From: Streptomyces cavernae
GTDB lineage: Bacteria; Actinomycetota; Actinomycetes; Streptomycetales; Streptomycetaceae
Direction of reading: 5' to 3'
Assembly: GCF_004023625.1 (NCBI RefSeq)
Contig: NZ_RPDJ01000032.1
Span: 62,001 to 126,000, forward strand
DNA: 64,000 nucleotides
Both the position numbers and the translations under genes were made by a program. This document shows positions 33,199 through 42,182 of the stretch, piece by piece; positions within the stretch are counted from its first letter, which is position 1; the number at the start of each line of letters is the position of its first letter. The notes beneath the pieces are model-generated. The model was not told where the DNA came from and ran no database searches. It saw only the letters and a list, made by a program, of their open reading frames with translations.

Positions 33199-34503
33199 GT
33201 GATGAAGCGCACATCACGCGACATCCGCACCGCGAACCGATATGAGGTGCTTCGTCAGATCATCGCCGAGTCTCCCACATCACGCCAGGAGCTGGCGGCC
33301 GCGACCGGGCTGAGCCTGGCCACGGTCGCCACCCTCGTGGGCGAGCTGCTCGAACTCGGGCTGCTGACGGAGGTCGGGTTCGAGGACTCGGCGGGCGGCC
33401 GGCCACGGGGCCTGGTGGCCGTCAACGCGTCGGGGGGCGCGTTGATCGGCGTCGACATAGCGGAGACCTATGTCCGGGTCGAGCTGTTCGACCTGGCGCT
33501 GGACGTGCTGGCCCGCGCGGACGAGGACGTGCGCCCCGGCGAGAGCCGTCCCGAGCAGGTGGTGGGCCATGTCGCGGCGGCCGTCGGCTCGGTCGTCGCC
33601 CAGGCCGGGGTCGAGGGCGCACGGGTCCTCGGCGTCGGCGTGAGCGTGCCCGGCCAGGTGGACCGCGAGAGCGGGATCTGCGAGTACGCGCCGAACTGGG
33701 ACTGGCACGACGTGCCCCTGCTGGACATGCTCGCCGAGTACATCGCCTACCCGTTGCACCTGGACAATCCGCTGCGCGCCTGTGCGGTCGCCGAGCTGTG
33801 GTTCGGCGCCGCACGCGGCCGGGGGGACGCCGTGGTGGTGAACCTGGGCACCGGTGTCGGCGCCGGGCTGGCGCTCGGCGGCGGGCTGCACCGGGGCGTG
33901 AGCAACAGCGCCGGCGAGTGGGGGCACACCACGCTGGTGCTGGACGGCCGGCCGTGCCACTGCGGCAACCACGGGTGCGTGGAGACCTACGTGGGCGCGC
34001 CCGGGATCATGCTGAACCTGCGGGAGCTGGCCCCCGACAGCACCCTGCTGCACTCCGAGGACCAGACGGCCACCATCGACGCCCTGGCGCGCGGGGTCGC
34101 GGCCCAGGACGAGGTGGCGCTCACGGTGGTCCGGGACACCGCGCGGTATCTCGGCGCCGGCATCGCCGACCTGGTCAATCTGCTCAATCCCGAGGTGATC
34201 GTGCTGAGCAGCTGGGTCGCCGCCACGCTGGGCGAGCCACTGCTCGCCGAGGTGCGCGAGGCCGTCGCCCGGCACGCCCTGCACCGGCCGCTGGACGCCA
34301 CCGAGATCGTCCTCTCCCCCATTCCCACCGACCCGGTGTGCCTGGGGGCCGCGACGTTCGCATTGGAGGGCGCCCTGTCGTCGGTGAGCCAGAAGCCCGG
34401 CAAGGCGTCCAAACCGGCCACGGGCCGAACCGCCGCGCTGCGCACCGGCCCCACCGCGAGGGGCGCCAAGTCCGCCCGGAGCCGTATCGCGCCGTCCCCG
34501 TGA
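33199..34503 (+). CDS. ROK family transcriptional repressor
   Basis: The protein has 434 residues. An N-terminal winged helix (about 10-70, SRQELAAATGLSLATVATLV) precedes a ROK sugar-binding domain with the ATP-like loop LIGVDIAETYVRVELFD, the NLGTGVGAGLALGG phosphate loop and the zinc motif CHCGNHGCVETYVG. ROK repressors release DNA when they bind a sugar. The C-terminal 50 residues are basic and low-complexity. The start GTG (followed at once by ATG) has GGGGAG 6 bases upstream. It is directly upstream of a CUT1 sugar importer and a beta-galactosidase, its likely targets. Confidence 0.92.
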   Translation: MMKRTSRDIRTANRYEVLRQIIAESPTSRQELAAATGLSLATVATLVGELLELGLLTEVGFEDSAGGRPRGLVAVNASGGALIGVDIAETYVRVELFDLALDVLARADEDVRPGESRPEQVVGHVAAAVGSVVAQAGVEGARVLGVGVSVPGQVDRESGICEYAPNWDWHDVPLLDMLAEYIAYPLHLDNPLRACAVAELWFGAARGRGDAVVVNLGTGVGAGLALGGGLHRGVSNSAGEWGHTTLVLDGRPCHCGNHGCVETYVGAPGIMLNLRELAPDSTLLHSEDQTATIDALARGVAAQDEVALTVVRDTARYLGAGIADLVNLLNPEVIVLSSWVAATLGEPLLAEVREAVARHALHRPLDATEIVLSPIPTDPVCLGAATFALEGALSSVSQKPGKASKPATGRTAALRTGPTARGAKSARSRIAPSP

Positions 34504-34670
34504 CCACGGACTTCGCGCCGTCGACCGTGCGCTGACAGACCTTCGATAACACACCGTCGGGGAATGCAGGCGGCCGTGCGGCGGCCCGCGCGTTTCCGTG
34601 CCCTCGCCACGGCACCCCACCCGCGTCCGGCATACCGAACGCCGTACAACGCTTCATGCAGACTTCGTCC

Positions 34671-34700
34671 AACCCCTTGCCGAAGCCTTAGCCGAAGGTT
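34671..34700. promoter_or_regulatory. Candidate operator upstream of the sugar ABC operon (shared motif, copy 2)
   Basis: AACCCCTTGCCGAAGCCTTA followed by GCCGAAGGTT repeats the AACCCCTTGYCGAA opening seen at 33026, and CCGAAG occurs twice. It lies about 90 bases before the substrate-binding protein start, in a suitable place for ROK control. Confidence 0.5.
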
Positions 34701-34786
34701 AACGTCCCGCACCGCAGCACCAATTGAGCCACCTCGCCGCTGAGCCGTGGAGCGGCAGCCGCACACTTCGAGACAAGGACGTCACC

Positions 34787-36049
34787 ATGTCGGCAATGAA
34801 CAGCAACTGGGACCGCCGTTCGATATTCCGGGCCGCCGCGGGACTGGCCGCCGCGGGCGCCCTGTCGGCGTGCGGCAGCAACACCGGCCGGCCGAGCGGT
34901 GGCGGCTCGGGCAAGCAGCTCACCCAGATGTTCCACGCGTACGGCGAGCAGGGCACCGAGCAGGCCATCAAGCGCTACGCGAAGGCCTACAAGGACGCCA
35001 ATGTGACCACGCAGTGGATCACCAGCGCGGACTTCGAGAGCAAGCTCTTCTCGGCCCTGCTCACCGACAACGCGCCGGACCTCTTCGAGTTCCACCCGCA
35101 GATCCAGATGATCAAGAGCGGCCAGGTGGCGGACCTGACCGACATCATCGACCCGGTCAAGGACGACTTCAACCCGGCCGACATCAAGTCGCACACGGTC
35201 GACGGGAAGATCTACGGCGTCCGGATGATCGACGACCCGCAGTTCTTCTTCTACCGCAAGTCGATGCTGGAGAAGGCCAAGGTCGATGTGCCGACCACGC
35301 TCGACGAGCTGGCGGAGGCCGCGGAGAAGCTCACCACCGGCAAGGTCAAGGGCCTGTACATGGGCAACGACCTGCACTCGGTCATCAACCCCATGATCTG
35401 GTCCGCCGGCGCGGACACCCTCAACGAGAAGAACGAGATCGCCTACCACACGCCCGGCGTCATCGAGGGCATCAAGAAGATGCGCAAGCTGTTCACCAGC
35501 GGCAACCTTCTCCTCGGCGCCCCGACCGAGTCCTGGGACCCCTCCTCGCTCAACCAGGGCCTGTGCGCCATCCAGTTCTGCGGTATGTGGGCCATGCCGC
35601 AGATCCAGGACGCGCTCGGCGACGACTGGGGCGTCTTCCCGTTCCCGAAGACCATCGACTCCGGCAAGCAGTCGGTCTACAACGGCGGCTGGTCGATGTT
35701 CGTCAACGCCAAGGGCAAGAACGTCGAGGCGGCCAAGGAATACGTGAAGTGGCTGTGGATCGACCAGAAGGAGTACCAGGAGGACTGGGCCACCTCCTAC
35801 GGCTTCCACATCCCGCCGCGCACCTCGCTCGCACAGTCCGCCACCAAGTTGAAGTCGGGCAACGCCGCTGAGGGCGTCAAGCTCTTCACCGAGTTCGGGC
35901 ACTTCGACAACATCGGCTGGACCCAGGCGATGATCACCGCCCTCGAGGACGTCTTCGCCAACGCCGTCCGCAAGGACATGGACCCGGAGAAGGCTCTCGA
36001 CAAGGCCGACGCGGCCGTCAACCGCGAGCTCAAGAAGCTGTTCGGATAG
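34787..36049 (+). CDS. Sugar ABC transporter substrate-binding lipoprotein
   Basis: This 420-residue family-1 extracellular solute-binding protein has a twin-arginine-like leader (DRRSIFRAAAGLAAAGA) and a lipobox, LSAC, so it is anchored by its cysteine near residue 26. The mature domain has the usual type-1 features (TDNAPDLFEFHP, VYNGGWSMFVNAKGKN, EYVKWLWID). The ATG follows AAGGA. It is the first gene of an operon with two permeases and a beta-galactosidase, so a galactoside or a galactose-containing oligosaccharide is the likely ligand. This is inferred from the neighbours. Confidence 0.93.
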   Translation: MSAMNSNWDRRSIFRAAAGLAAAGALSACGSNTGRPSGGGSGKQLTQMFHAYGEQGTEQAIKRYAKAYKDANVTTQWITSADFESKLFSALLTDNAPDLFEFHPQIQMIKSGQVADLTDIIDPVKDDFNPADIKSHTVDGKIYGVRMIDDPQFFFYRKSMLEKAKVDVPTTLDELAEAAEKLTTGKVKGLYMGNDLHSVINPMIWSAGADTLNEKNEIAYHTPGVIEGIKKMRKLFTSGNLLLGAPTESWDPSSLNQGLCAIQFCGMWAMPQIQDALGDDWGVFPFPKTIDSGKQSVYNGGWSMFVNAKGKNVEAAKEYVKWLWIDQKEYQEDWATSYGFHIPPRTSLAQSATKLKSGNAAEGVKLFTEFGHFDNIGWTQAMITALEDVFANAVRKDMDPEKALDKADAAVNRELKKLFG

Positions 36050-36069
36050 ACCGCGGGACGGACCACGAC

Positions 36070-37035
36070 ATGTCGACGACCACGACGCGCGACCTCGCGC
36101 GCCCCGCCCCGGCGAAGGCCTCATCGGCCAAGCCGCGGCGGGGTCTGCGGGGCAGCCCCACGTTCAACTTCTGGCTCTTCACCGGGCCGTTCCTCATCGG
36201 TCTGGCGATCTTCGTCTACGCGCCGATCCTGTGGAGCCTGTGGCTCAGCTTCTTCGAGGCCCGCTTCACCGTCACACCCGACAAGTTCGTCGGGTTCGAG
36301 AACTACAAGTACATGCTGACGAACGAGGACTTCGTCGGCTCGCTCGTCACGTTCACCGTCTTCGCCGCGTTCATCGTGCCCACCACCTGGGCGCTCTCAC
36401 TGGGCCTGGCCCTGCTGGTGAACCGGCTGCGCTTCATGCGGGCGTTCTTCCGTTCGGTCTTCTTCCTGCCGACCGCGGTGAGTTATGTGGCCGCCGCGCT
36501 GATCTGGAAGATGTCCATCTTCAGCGGCGTCCGCTTCGGCCTGATGAACACGGTCCTCGGCTGGTTCGGGATCGACAACATCGCCTGGCTGATCGACCCG
36601 AACCCGCCGTGGTACTGGCTGGTCATCGTGACCGCCCGACTGTGGCTGCAGTCCGGCTTCTACATGATCCTGTTCATCGCGGCGCTGCAGAACATCCCGG
36701 ACGAGCTGTACGAGGCCGCCGCCATCGACGGCGCCAAGCCGGGCTGGCAGACCTTCCGGCACATCACCCTGCCGCAGTTGCGTGCCACGTCCACCGCGGT
36801 GATCCTGCTGCTGCTCGTCGCCGCGTATCAGGCCTTCGACGAGTTCTTCAACCTGCTGTCGAAGACCACGTGGGGCCGCCCGCCGCTGGTCGAGCTGTAC
36901 TACAAGGCCCTGGGCGAGAGCCAGGACTACGGCGCCGGCAGCGCGGGAGCCCTCATCCTGACCGTGTTGATCTGTGCCGTGACCCTGCTCCAGGGCAAGA
37001 TCATGGGCTTCGGAAGGGGGGACGAGTCCAAGTGA
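36070..37035 (+). CDS. Sugar ABC transporter permease (MalF type)
   Basis: This 321-residue inner permease of the CUT1 family has six membrane helices. The cytoplasmic EAA loop is ELYEAAAIDGAKPGWQTFRHITLP. It lies 20 bases after the binding-protein gene and overlaps the next permease start by 4 bases. No ATPase gene is present in the operon; Streptomyces CUT1 importers usually share the MsiK ATPase encoded elsewhere. Confidence 0.94.
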   Translation: MSTTTTRDLARPAPAKASSAKPRRGLRGSPTFNFWLFTGPFLIGLAIFVYAPILWSLWLSFFEARFTVTPDKFVGFENYKYMLTNEDFVGSLVTFTVFAAFIVPTTWALSLGLALLVNRLRFMRAFFRSVFFLPTAVSYVAAALIWKMSIFSGVRFGLMNTVLGWFGIDNIAWLIDPNPPWYWLVIVTARLWLQSGFYMILFIAALQNIPDELYEAAAIDGAKPGWQTFRHITLPQLRATSTAVILLLLVAAYQAFDEFFNLLSKTTWGRPPLVELYYKALGESQDYGAGSAGALILTVLICAVTLLQGKIMGFGRGDESK

Positions 37036-37928
37036 CCACCACCATGCCCGAGGTGCGGAAATCCGCACCTTCTGCCGACAAGCCCGCGCGCGTCAGGCGC
37101 GGCGGCGGCGTGATGAGCTCCACCGGCCTCTACGTCGCCGTGGGCGTCGCCGCCTTCCTCTTCCTTGTCCCGTTCTACATCCTCGTCCGCAACGCCCTCT
37201 CCACCGACGCCGAGATCACCGGAGAGAACTGGAAGTTCTTCCCCACGGACATCCAGTGGGGCAACATCAGCGAGCTGTTCACCGACGAGACGGTCCCCTT
37301 CGCCCAGTCCCTGTGGAACTCGGCGGTCGTGGCCACCCTGCACACCGTCGGTGTCCTGTTCGTGTGCTCACTCGCCGGCTACGGGCTCGCCCGCATCCCG
37401 TACAAGCACGCGAACAAGGTCTTCTACGCGGTCCTGGGCACCCTGATGGTCCCGACCGCGGTGACCTTCGTACCGAGCTTCGTGCTGGTGTCGTCGCTCG
37501 GCTGGGTGGACACCTACCGGGGTCTCATCATTCCGGGGCTGTTCAGTGGTTTCACCTGCTTCCTGTTCCGGCAGTACTTCCTGGGGTTCCCCAAGGAGCT
37601 GGAGGAGGCGGCGCGCGTGGACGGACTGGGCTACTGGGGTGCGTACTGGCGCATCGTGGTGCCCAACTCGCTGAACTTCTTCGCGGCGATGGCGACCATC
37701 ACCTTCATCGCCGGCTGGAACGCCTTCCTGTGGCCGCTGGTCATCGGCCAGGACCCGGGTTCCTGGACCGTCCAGGTCGCGCTCTCCAGCTACATGACCA
37801 ACCAGACCGTCGTCTTCCATATGATCTTCATGGCCACGGCCGTGTCCATCCTGCCCCTGGTGTTCGTGTTCCTCTTCCTCCAGCGCTGGCTGGTGCAGGG
37901 CATCGCACAGACCGGCATCAAGGGCTGA
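37032..37928 (+). CDS. Carbohydrate ABC transporter permease (MalG type)
   Basis: This 298-residue second permease has six helices and the EAA loop ELEEAARVDGLGYWGAYWRIVVP. Its start is a GTG that overlaps the TGA of the first permease gene (GTGA). The later in-frame ATGs fall inside the N-terminal tail. It pairs with the preceding gene product to form the transmembrane channel. Confidence 0.93.
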   Translation: MTTTMPEVRKSAPSADKPARVRRGGGVMSSTGLYVAVGVAAFLFLVPFYILVRNALSTDAEITGENWKFFPTDIQWGNISELFTDETVPFAQSLWNSAVVATLHTVGVLFVCSLAGYGLARIPYKHANKVFYAVLGTLMVPTAVTFVPSFVLVSSLGWVDTYRGLIIPGLFSGFTCFLFRQYFLGFPKELEEAARVDGLGYWGAYWRIVVPNSLNFFAAMATITFIAGWNAFLWPLVIGQDPGSWTVQVALSSYMTNQTVVFHMIFMATAVSILPLVFVFLFLQRWLVQGIAQTGIKG

Positions 37929-37940
37929 GCTAGGAGACCG

Positions 37941-40835
37941 ATGACTTTCCGCACCTCCCCTTCCGTCGACTACGTCGAGGACGTGTCCCCCGGCAGCGGG
38001 GCTCTGCCGCCACGTGCCTGGTATGCGTCCTCGGATGCCAGGTCCCTCTCGCTGAACGGCAGATGGCGCTTCCGGCTGTCGGCGACGGCTGACGCCGAGG
38101 ACGAATCCTTCGCCGCGGAGGGCTACGACGCCGGACACTGGGCGGAGGTGGCGGTCCCCGGCCACTGGGTGCTCCAGGGCGACGGCGCCTTCGGGGGGCC
38201 CATCTACACCAACCACCTCTACCCGTTCCCGGTCGACCCGCCGCGCGTGCCGACCGAGAACCCGACCGGTGACCACCTACGGGTGTTCGACCTGCCGGAG
38301 GACTGGCCCGCCCTCGACGACGGGGGCGCGGTCCTGCGCTTCGACGGTGTCGAGTCCTGCGCCCGCGTCTGGCTCAACGGCACGGACCTCGGCGAGTTCA
38401 AGGGCTCCCGGCTGGCGCACGAGTTCGCGGTCGGGCAGCTGCTGAAGCCGTCCGGCAACGTGCTCGCGGTCCGGGTCCACCAGTGGTCGGCGGGCTCGTA
38501 CCTGGAGGACCAGGACCAGTGGTGGCTGCCGGGCATCTTCCGGGACGTCACCCTGCTGCACCGCCCGGCGGGCAGCGCCATGGACTTCTTCGTGCACGCC
38601 TCCTACGACCATGTCGGCGGCACCGGCACCCTGCGCGTCGACGTGGATGGTGACCGTGCCGGGCGGGTGACCGTGCCCGAGCTGGACATCGATGTCTCCA
38701 CCGGTGAGCCGGTCACCGTGCCCGTCGAGCCGTGGACGGCGGAGACGCCCCGGCTGTACGACGGGGTATTGGCCACGGAGGGCGAGCGGATCCCGCTGCG
38801 GATCGGCTTCAGGACCGTGGAGCTGGCGGACGGTCTGATCAAGGTCAACGGCAAGGCGGTCCTCTTCAAGGGCGTCAACCGGCACGAGTGGCACCCGGAG
38901 AAGGGCCGCGCGCTCGACCTCGCGACCATGCGTGAGGACGTGCTGCTGATGAAGCGGCACAACATCAACGCCGTCCGCACCTCGCACTACCCGCCGCACC
39001 CGGCCTTCCTGGACCTGTGCGACGAGTACGGGCTGTGGGTCATCGACGAGTGCGACCTGGAGACCCACGGTTTCGTCGAGCAGGACTGGCGCGACAACCC
39101 GGTCGACGACGACCGCTGGACGCCGGCGCTGCTGGACCGGGCGGCCCGGATGGTCGAGCGCGACAAGAACCACCCGTCCGTCGTGATCTGGTCCCTCGGC
39201 AACGAGGCCGGCACCGGCCGCGGGCTGACCGCGATGGCCGAGTGGATCCACGGCCGGGACGGCTCCCGGCTGGTGCACTACGAGGGCGACTGGAACTGCC
39301 GCGACACGGACATGTACTCGCGGATGTACCCGCCGCACGACGAGGTCGAGCGGATCGGCCTGGGCCTGGACGGTGGCACCCTGAAACGCCGTCAGCTGCC
39401 CCTTATCCTCTGCGAGTACGGGCACGCCATGGGCAACGGCCCCGGCGGCATCGCCGACTACCAGCGGATCTTCGAGTCGTACGACCGCATCCAGGGTGGC
39501 TTCATCTGGGAGTGGATCGACCACGGCATCAAGGACGCGCGGTACGGGTTCGCGTACGGCGGCGACTTCGGCGAGGAACTGCACGACGGGAACTTCGTCT
39601 GCGACGGACTGGTCTTCCCCGACCGCAGGCCGTCGCCGGGGCTGGACGAGTACAAGAAGGTGATCGAGCCGGTCCGGATCGAGGGCGAGGGCGAGGGCCC
39701 CGACGGGACCACGCTCCGGATCACCAACGGGTACGACTTCGCGGACCTCGGTCATCTCGCCTTCGAGTGGTCGTACCAGGTCGACGGGAAGACCGTCGAA
39801 GCGGGCGCGCTGTCGGTACCGGCACTCGCGCCCGGCGAGTCCGCCGAGGTGAAGCTCCCGTCGCCGCCCCCGGACGGCCGGGGCGCCGAGACACAGTGGA
39901 CGGTCCGGGCGCTGCTGGCCGAGGACACCCCCTGGGGCCGCAAGGACCACCAGGTGGCCTGGGCCCAACTGCCCGCGGCGCAACGGCTGTCGGCGCGGGC
40001 GGCCACCGGGGACCGGCCGGTGCTCGGCGAGCGGCTGATCACCCTCGGCCCGGCCTCCTTCGACGCCCGGACCGGTGCGCTGAAGACCATCGGCGCCGTC
40101 GACGTCACCGGCCTGCGCCTGGACGTGTGGCGTGCCCCCACCGACAACGACGACGGCGCCCCCTGGCAGCCCGACGCACGCTACGGCCTGCTCTGGCGCA
40201 AGCTCGGCCTGCACCGGATGCGGCACCGCCTGGACGCCGTCGAGTTGACCGACGACGCGCTGACGGTACGCACCCGGGTGGCGCCCGCCGCGTGGGAGGT
40301 GGGCCTCAGCACGGTGTACCGCTGGACGTCCGACGGGACCCGGCTGCGGCTGACGGTGTCGGTGGCCCCGGAGGGCGACTGGACGCTGCCGCTGCCGCGG
40401 CTCGGCATCCGCTTCGGGCTCGCCGAGGCGGACCGGGTGAAGTGGTACGGCGGCGGCCCCGGCGAGGCGTACCCGGACACAAAGGCCGCGTCGATGCTGG
40501 GGCGCTGGGAGTCGTCGGTGGACGAGATGCAGACGCCGTACGTCCGGCCGCAGGAGAACGGCGCCCGCGCGGACGTGCGGTGGGCGGAGCTCGGCGGCCT
40601 GCGCGTCGAGGGCGAGCCCGCGTTCTGGCTCACCGCGCGGCGCTGGACCACCGAGCAGTTGGACGCCGCTGCGCACCTGACGGATCTGGTGCCCGGGGAC
40701 ACGGTGTGGGTCAACCTCGACCACGGGCAGCAGGGCATCGGATCGCAGTCGTGCGGTCCAGGCGCACTGCCGCAGTACCAACTGCGGGCGTGTCCCGCCG
40801 AGTTCTCCTTCACGTTCAACGCGACGGATGACTGA
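37941..40835 (+). CDS. GH2 beta-galactosidase
   Basis: This 964-residue LacZ-type enzyme hydrolyses beta-galactosides. The domains run in order: jelly-roll (about 40-210), Ig-like (215-300), TIM barrel (300-590), Ig-like and the C-terminal Bgal_small_N domain (about 690-960). Catalytic acid E422 lies in WSLGNEAGTG and nucleophile E492 in ILCEYGHAMGNGPGG. VNRHEWHPEKG and IWEWIDHG are also typical. There is no signal peptide, so it acts on sugars brought in by the importer encoded just upstream (12-base gap). An ATG start with GGAGACC upstream was used. Confidence 0.95.
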   Translation: MTFRTSPSVDYVEDVSPGSGALPPRAWYASSDARSLSLNGRWRFRLSATADAEDESFAAEGYDAGHWAEVAVPGHWVLQGDGAFGGPIYTNHLYPFPVDPPRVPTENPTGDHLRVFDLPEDWPALDDGGAVLRFDGVESCARVWLNGTDLGEFKGSRLAHEFAVGQLLKPSGNVLAVRVHQWSAGSYLEDQDQWWLPGIFRDVTLLHRPAGSAMDFFVHASYDHVGGTGTLRVDVDGDRAGRVTVPELDIDVSTGEPVTVPVEPWTAETPRLYDGVLATEGERIPLRIGFRTVELADGLIKVNGKAVLFKGVNRHEWHPEKGRALDLATMREDVLLMKRHNINAVRTSHYPPHPAFLDLCDEYGLWVIDECDLETHGFVEQDWRDNPVDDDRWTPALLDRAARMVERDKNHPSVVIWSLGNEAGTGRGLTAMAEWIHGRDGSRLVHYEGDWNCRDTDMYSRMYPPHDEVERIGLGLDGGTLKRRQLPLILCEYGHAMGNGPGGIADYQRIFESYDRIQGGFIWEWIDHGIKDARYGFAYGGDFGEELHDGNFVCDGLVFPDRRPSPGLDEYKKVIEPVRIEGEGEGPDGTTLRITNGYDFADLGHLAFEWSYQVDGKTVEAGALSVPALAPGESAEVKLPSPPPDGRGAETQWTVRALLAEDTPWGRKDHQVAWAQLPAAQRLSARAATGDRPVLGERLITLGPASFDARTGALKTIGAVDVTGLRLDVWRAPTDNDDGAPWQPDARYGLLWRKLGLHRMRHRLDAVELTDDALTVRTRVAPAAWEVGLSTVYRWTSDGTRLRLTVSVAPEGDWTLPLPRLGIRFGLAEADRVKWYGGGPGEAYPDTKAASMLGRWESSVDEMQTPYVRPQENGARADVRWAELGGLRVEGEPAFWLTARRWTTEQLDAAAHLTDLVPGDTVWVNLDHGQQGIGSQSCGPGALPQYQLRACPAEFSFTFNATDD

Positions 40836-42042
40836 CACAACGAACCCGACCGTGGCCGACCGGCTCTTCAGCCGGCCGGCCACGGTCGCGTCATGTGTGG
40901 CCTTCGTCCTCATCGGCATGCTCCAGGCGCTGTTCGGGCCTGCCGTGCCGGGGCTGCGCGAGGAGTTCGGCCTCTCCCCCGCGGGTGCCGGGCTCGGTCT
41001 GAGTCTGCACTTCGTGGGCGGGGTCGTCGGGGTACTGCTGTTCAACGCCATCCATGCGAGGATCAGCAACAGGGCGCTGCTGGCGGCGAGTTACGCCCTG
41101 ATGGCGCTGGGTGCGGCGGGCTTCGCGCTGGCGCCGGGCTGGCCGCTCGCACTCGCCGCCGCCTTCCTCGGCGGGCTCGGTTTCGGCGGTATCGACTACG
41201 GCCTCAACCAGCTCTTCGCGGTCGGCTTCGGCGAGCGGTCCACCGCGATGCTCAACGTCCTCAACGCGCACTTCGGGATCGGTGCCGTGCTGGGGCCCGC
41301 GGTCGTAGCGTGGACGGGGCCCGGGCACTACGCGTACGCGTTCGGCGCGTGTGCGGTGCTCGCGGGGGCGCTGATCCTGTGCACGGGCGGTGTGCGGGAC
41401 GAGTCGAAGAAGGACCCGCAGACAGCCGGGGCCGCCCGTGCTTCCCGCTCCTCGCTGGGCTTCTCCCGGATCCTCCTCGGCTTCCTCGTCCTCTACATCC
41501 TCAATGTGGGGGTGGAGGCGGGTGTCGGCGGCTGGGAGCCCACCCATCTGGAGACGGTCGGGTACGGCACGGCCGTCGCGGCCTCCGCGACCTCCGTGTA
41601 CTGGCTGATGCTGACGGTCGGCCGCTTCCTCGTCGTCCCCCTCACCCTGCGGCACTCGCCCGAGCGCATCCTGACGGTGTGCGCGGCCGGGATGACGGCG
41701 TGCCTGCTGCTGGCGCTGGTGCCGGCCGCGGCCCCGTACGCGTACGCGGGTGTGGGGCTGTTCATCGCGCCGGTGTTCCCGACCGGACTGCCGTGGCTGA
41801 ACCGGGCGTTGCCGGGCGCCGGGCGGGCGGGGGCCTGGGTGATCGCCGCGTCGATGATCGGCGGGGTGGCCGCTCCGCCGTTGCTCGGGACGGGTATCGA
41901 GGCGTCCGGGATCCGGGCGGTGCCCTGGCTCCTGACAATGTTGTCGGGGGCGAGCCTGCTGGTGACCGTGTGGCTGATCCGGCTGACCGGTGGGTGGGCG
42001 AGGGGTCGTGCGAATCACGCGTGCGAATTGGCAGGGAATTAG
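40828..42042 (+). CDS. MFS transporter
   Basis: This 404-residue protein has twelve predicted membrane helices. The loop between helices 2 and 3 carries the weak MFS signature (HARISNRALLAASYALM), and GFGGIDYGLNQLFAVGFG lies in helices 4-5. It overlaps the beta-galactosidase gene by 8 bases, so it is co-translated with it. It may export or import a sugar linked to the pathway, for instance an excess monosaccharide or a product; direction cannot be told from sequence. Confidence 0.9.
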   Translation: MTDTTNPTVADRLFSRPATVASCVAFVLIGMLQALFGPAVPGLREEFGLSPAGAGLGLSLHFVGGVVGVLLFNAIHARISNRALLAASYALMALGAAGFALAPGWPLALAAAFLGGLGFGGIDYGLNQLFAVGFGERSTAMLNVLNAHFGIGAVLGPAVVAWTGPGHYAYAFGACAVLAGALILCTGGVRDESKKDPQTAGAARASRSSLGFSRILLGFLVLYILNVGVEAGVGGWEPTHLETVGYGTAVAASATSVYWLMLTVGRFLVVPLTLRHSPERILTVCAAGMTACLLLALVPAAAPYAYAGVGLFIAPVFPTGLPWLNRALPGAGRAGAWVIAASMIGGVAAPPLLGTGIEASGIRAVPWLLTMLSGASLLVTVWLIRLTGGWARGRANHACELAGN

Positions 42043-42182
42043 GGCAGGCTGAGGGGCGGCCACGCGCAGAGCGGCCGTTTTGAGGGAGATCCGGGTGAAC
42101 ACACACCCAGCTTCTGTACGTCCTGTACATTTTTCACGCCCGCTTGAAGGAGCGCCAGCCATGCAAGGGACGGGAGTTCGAG

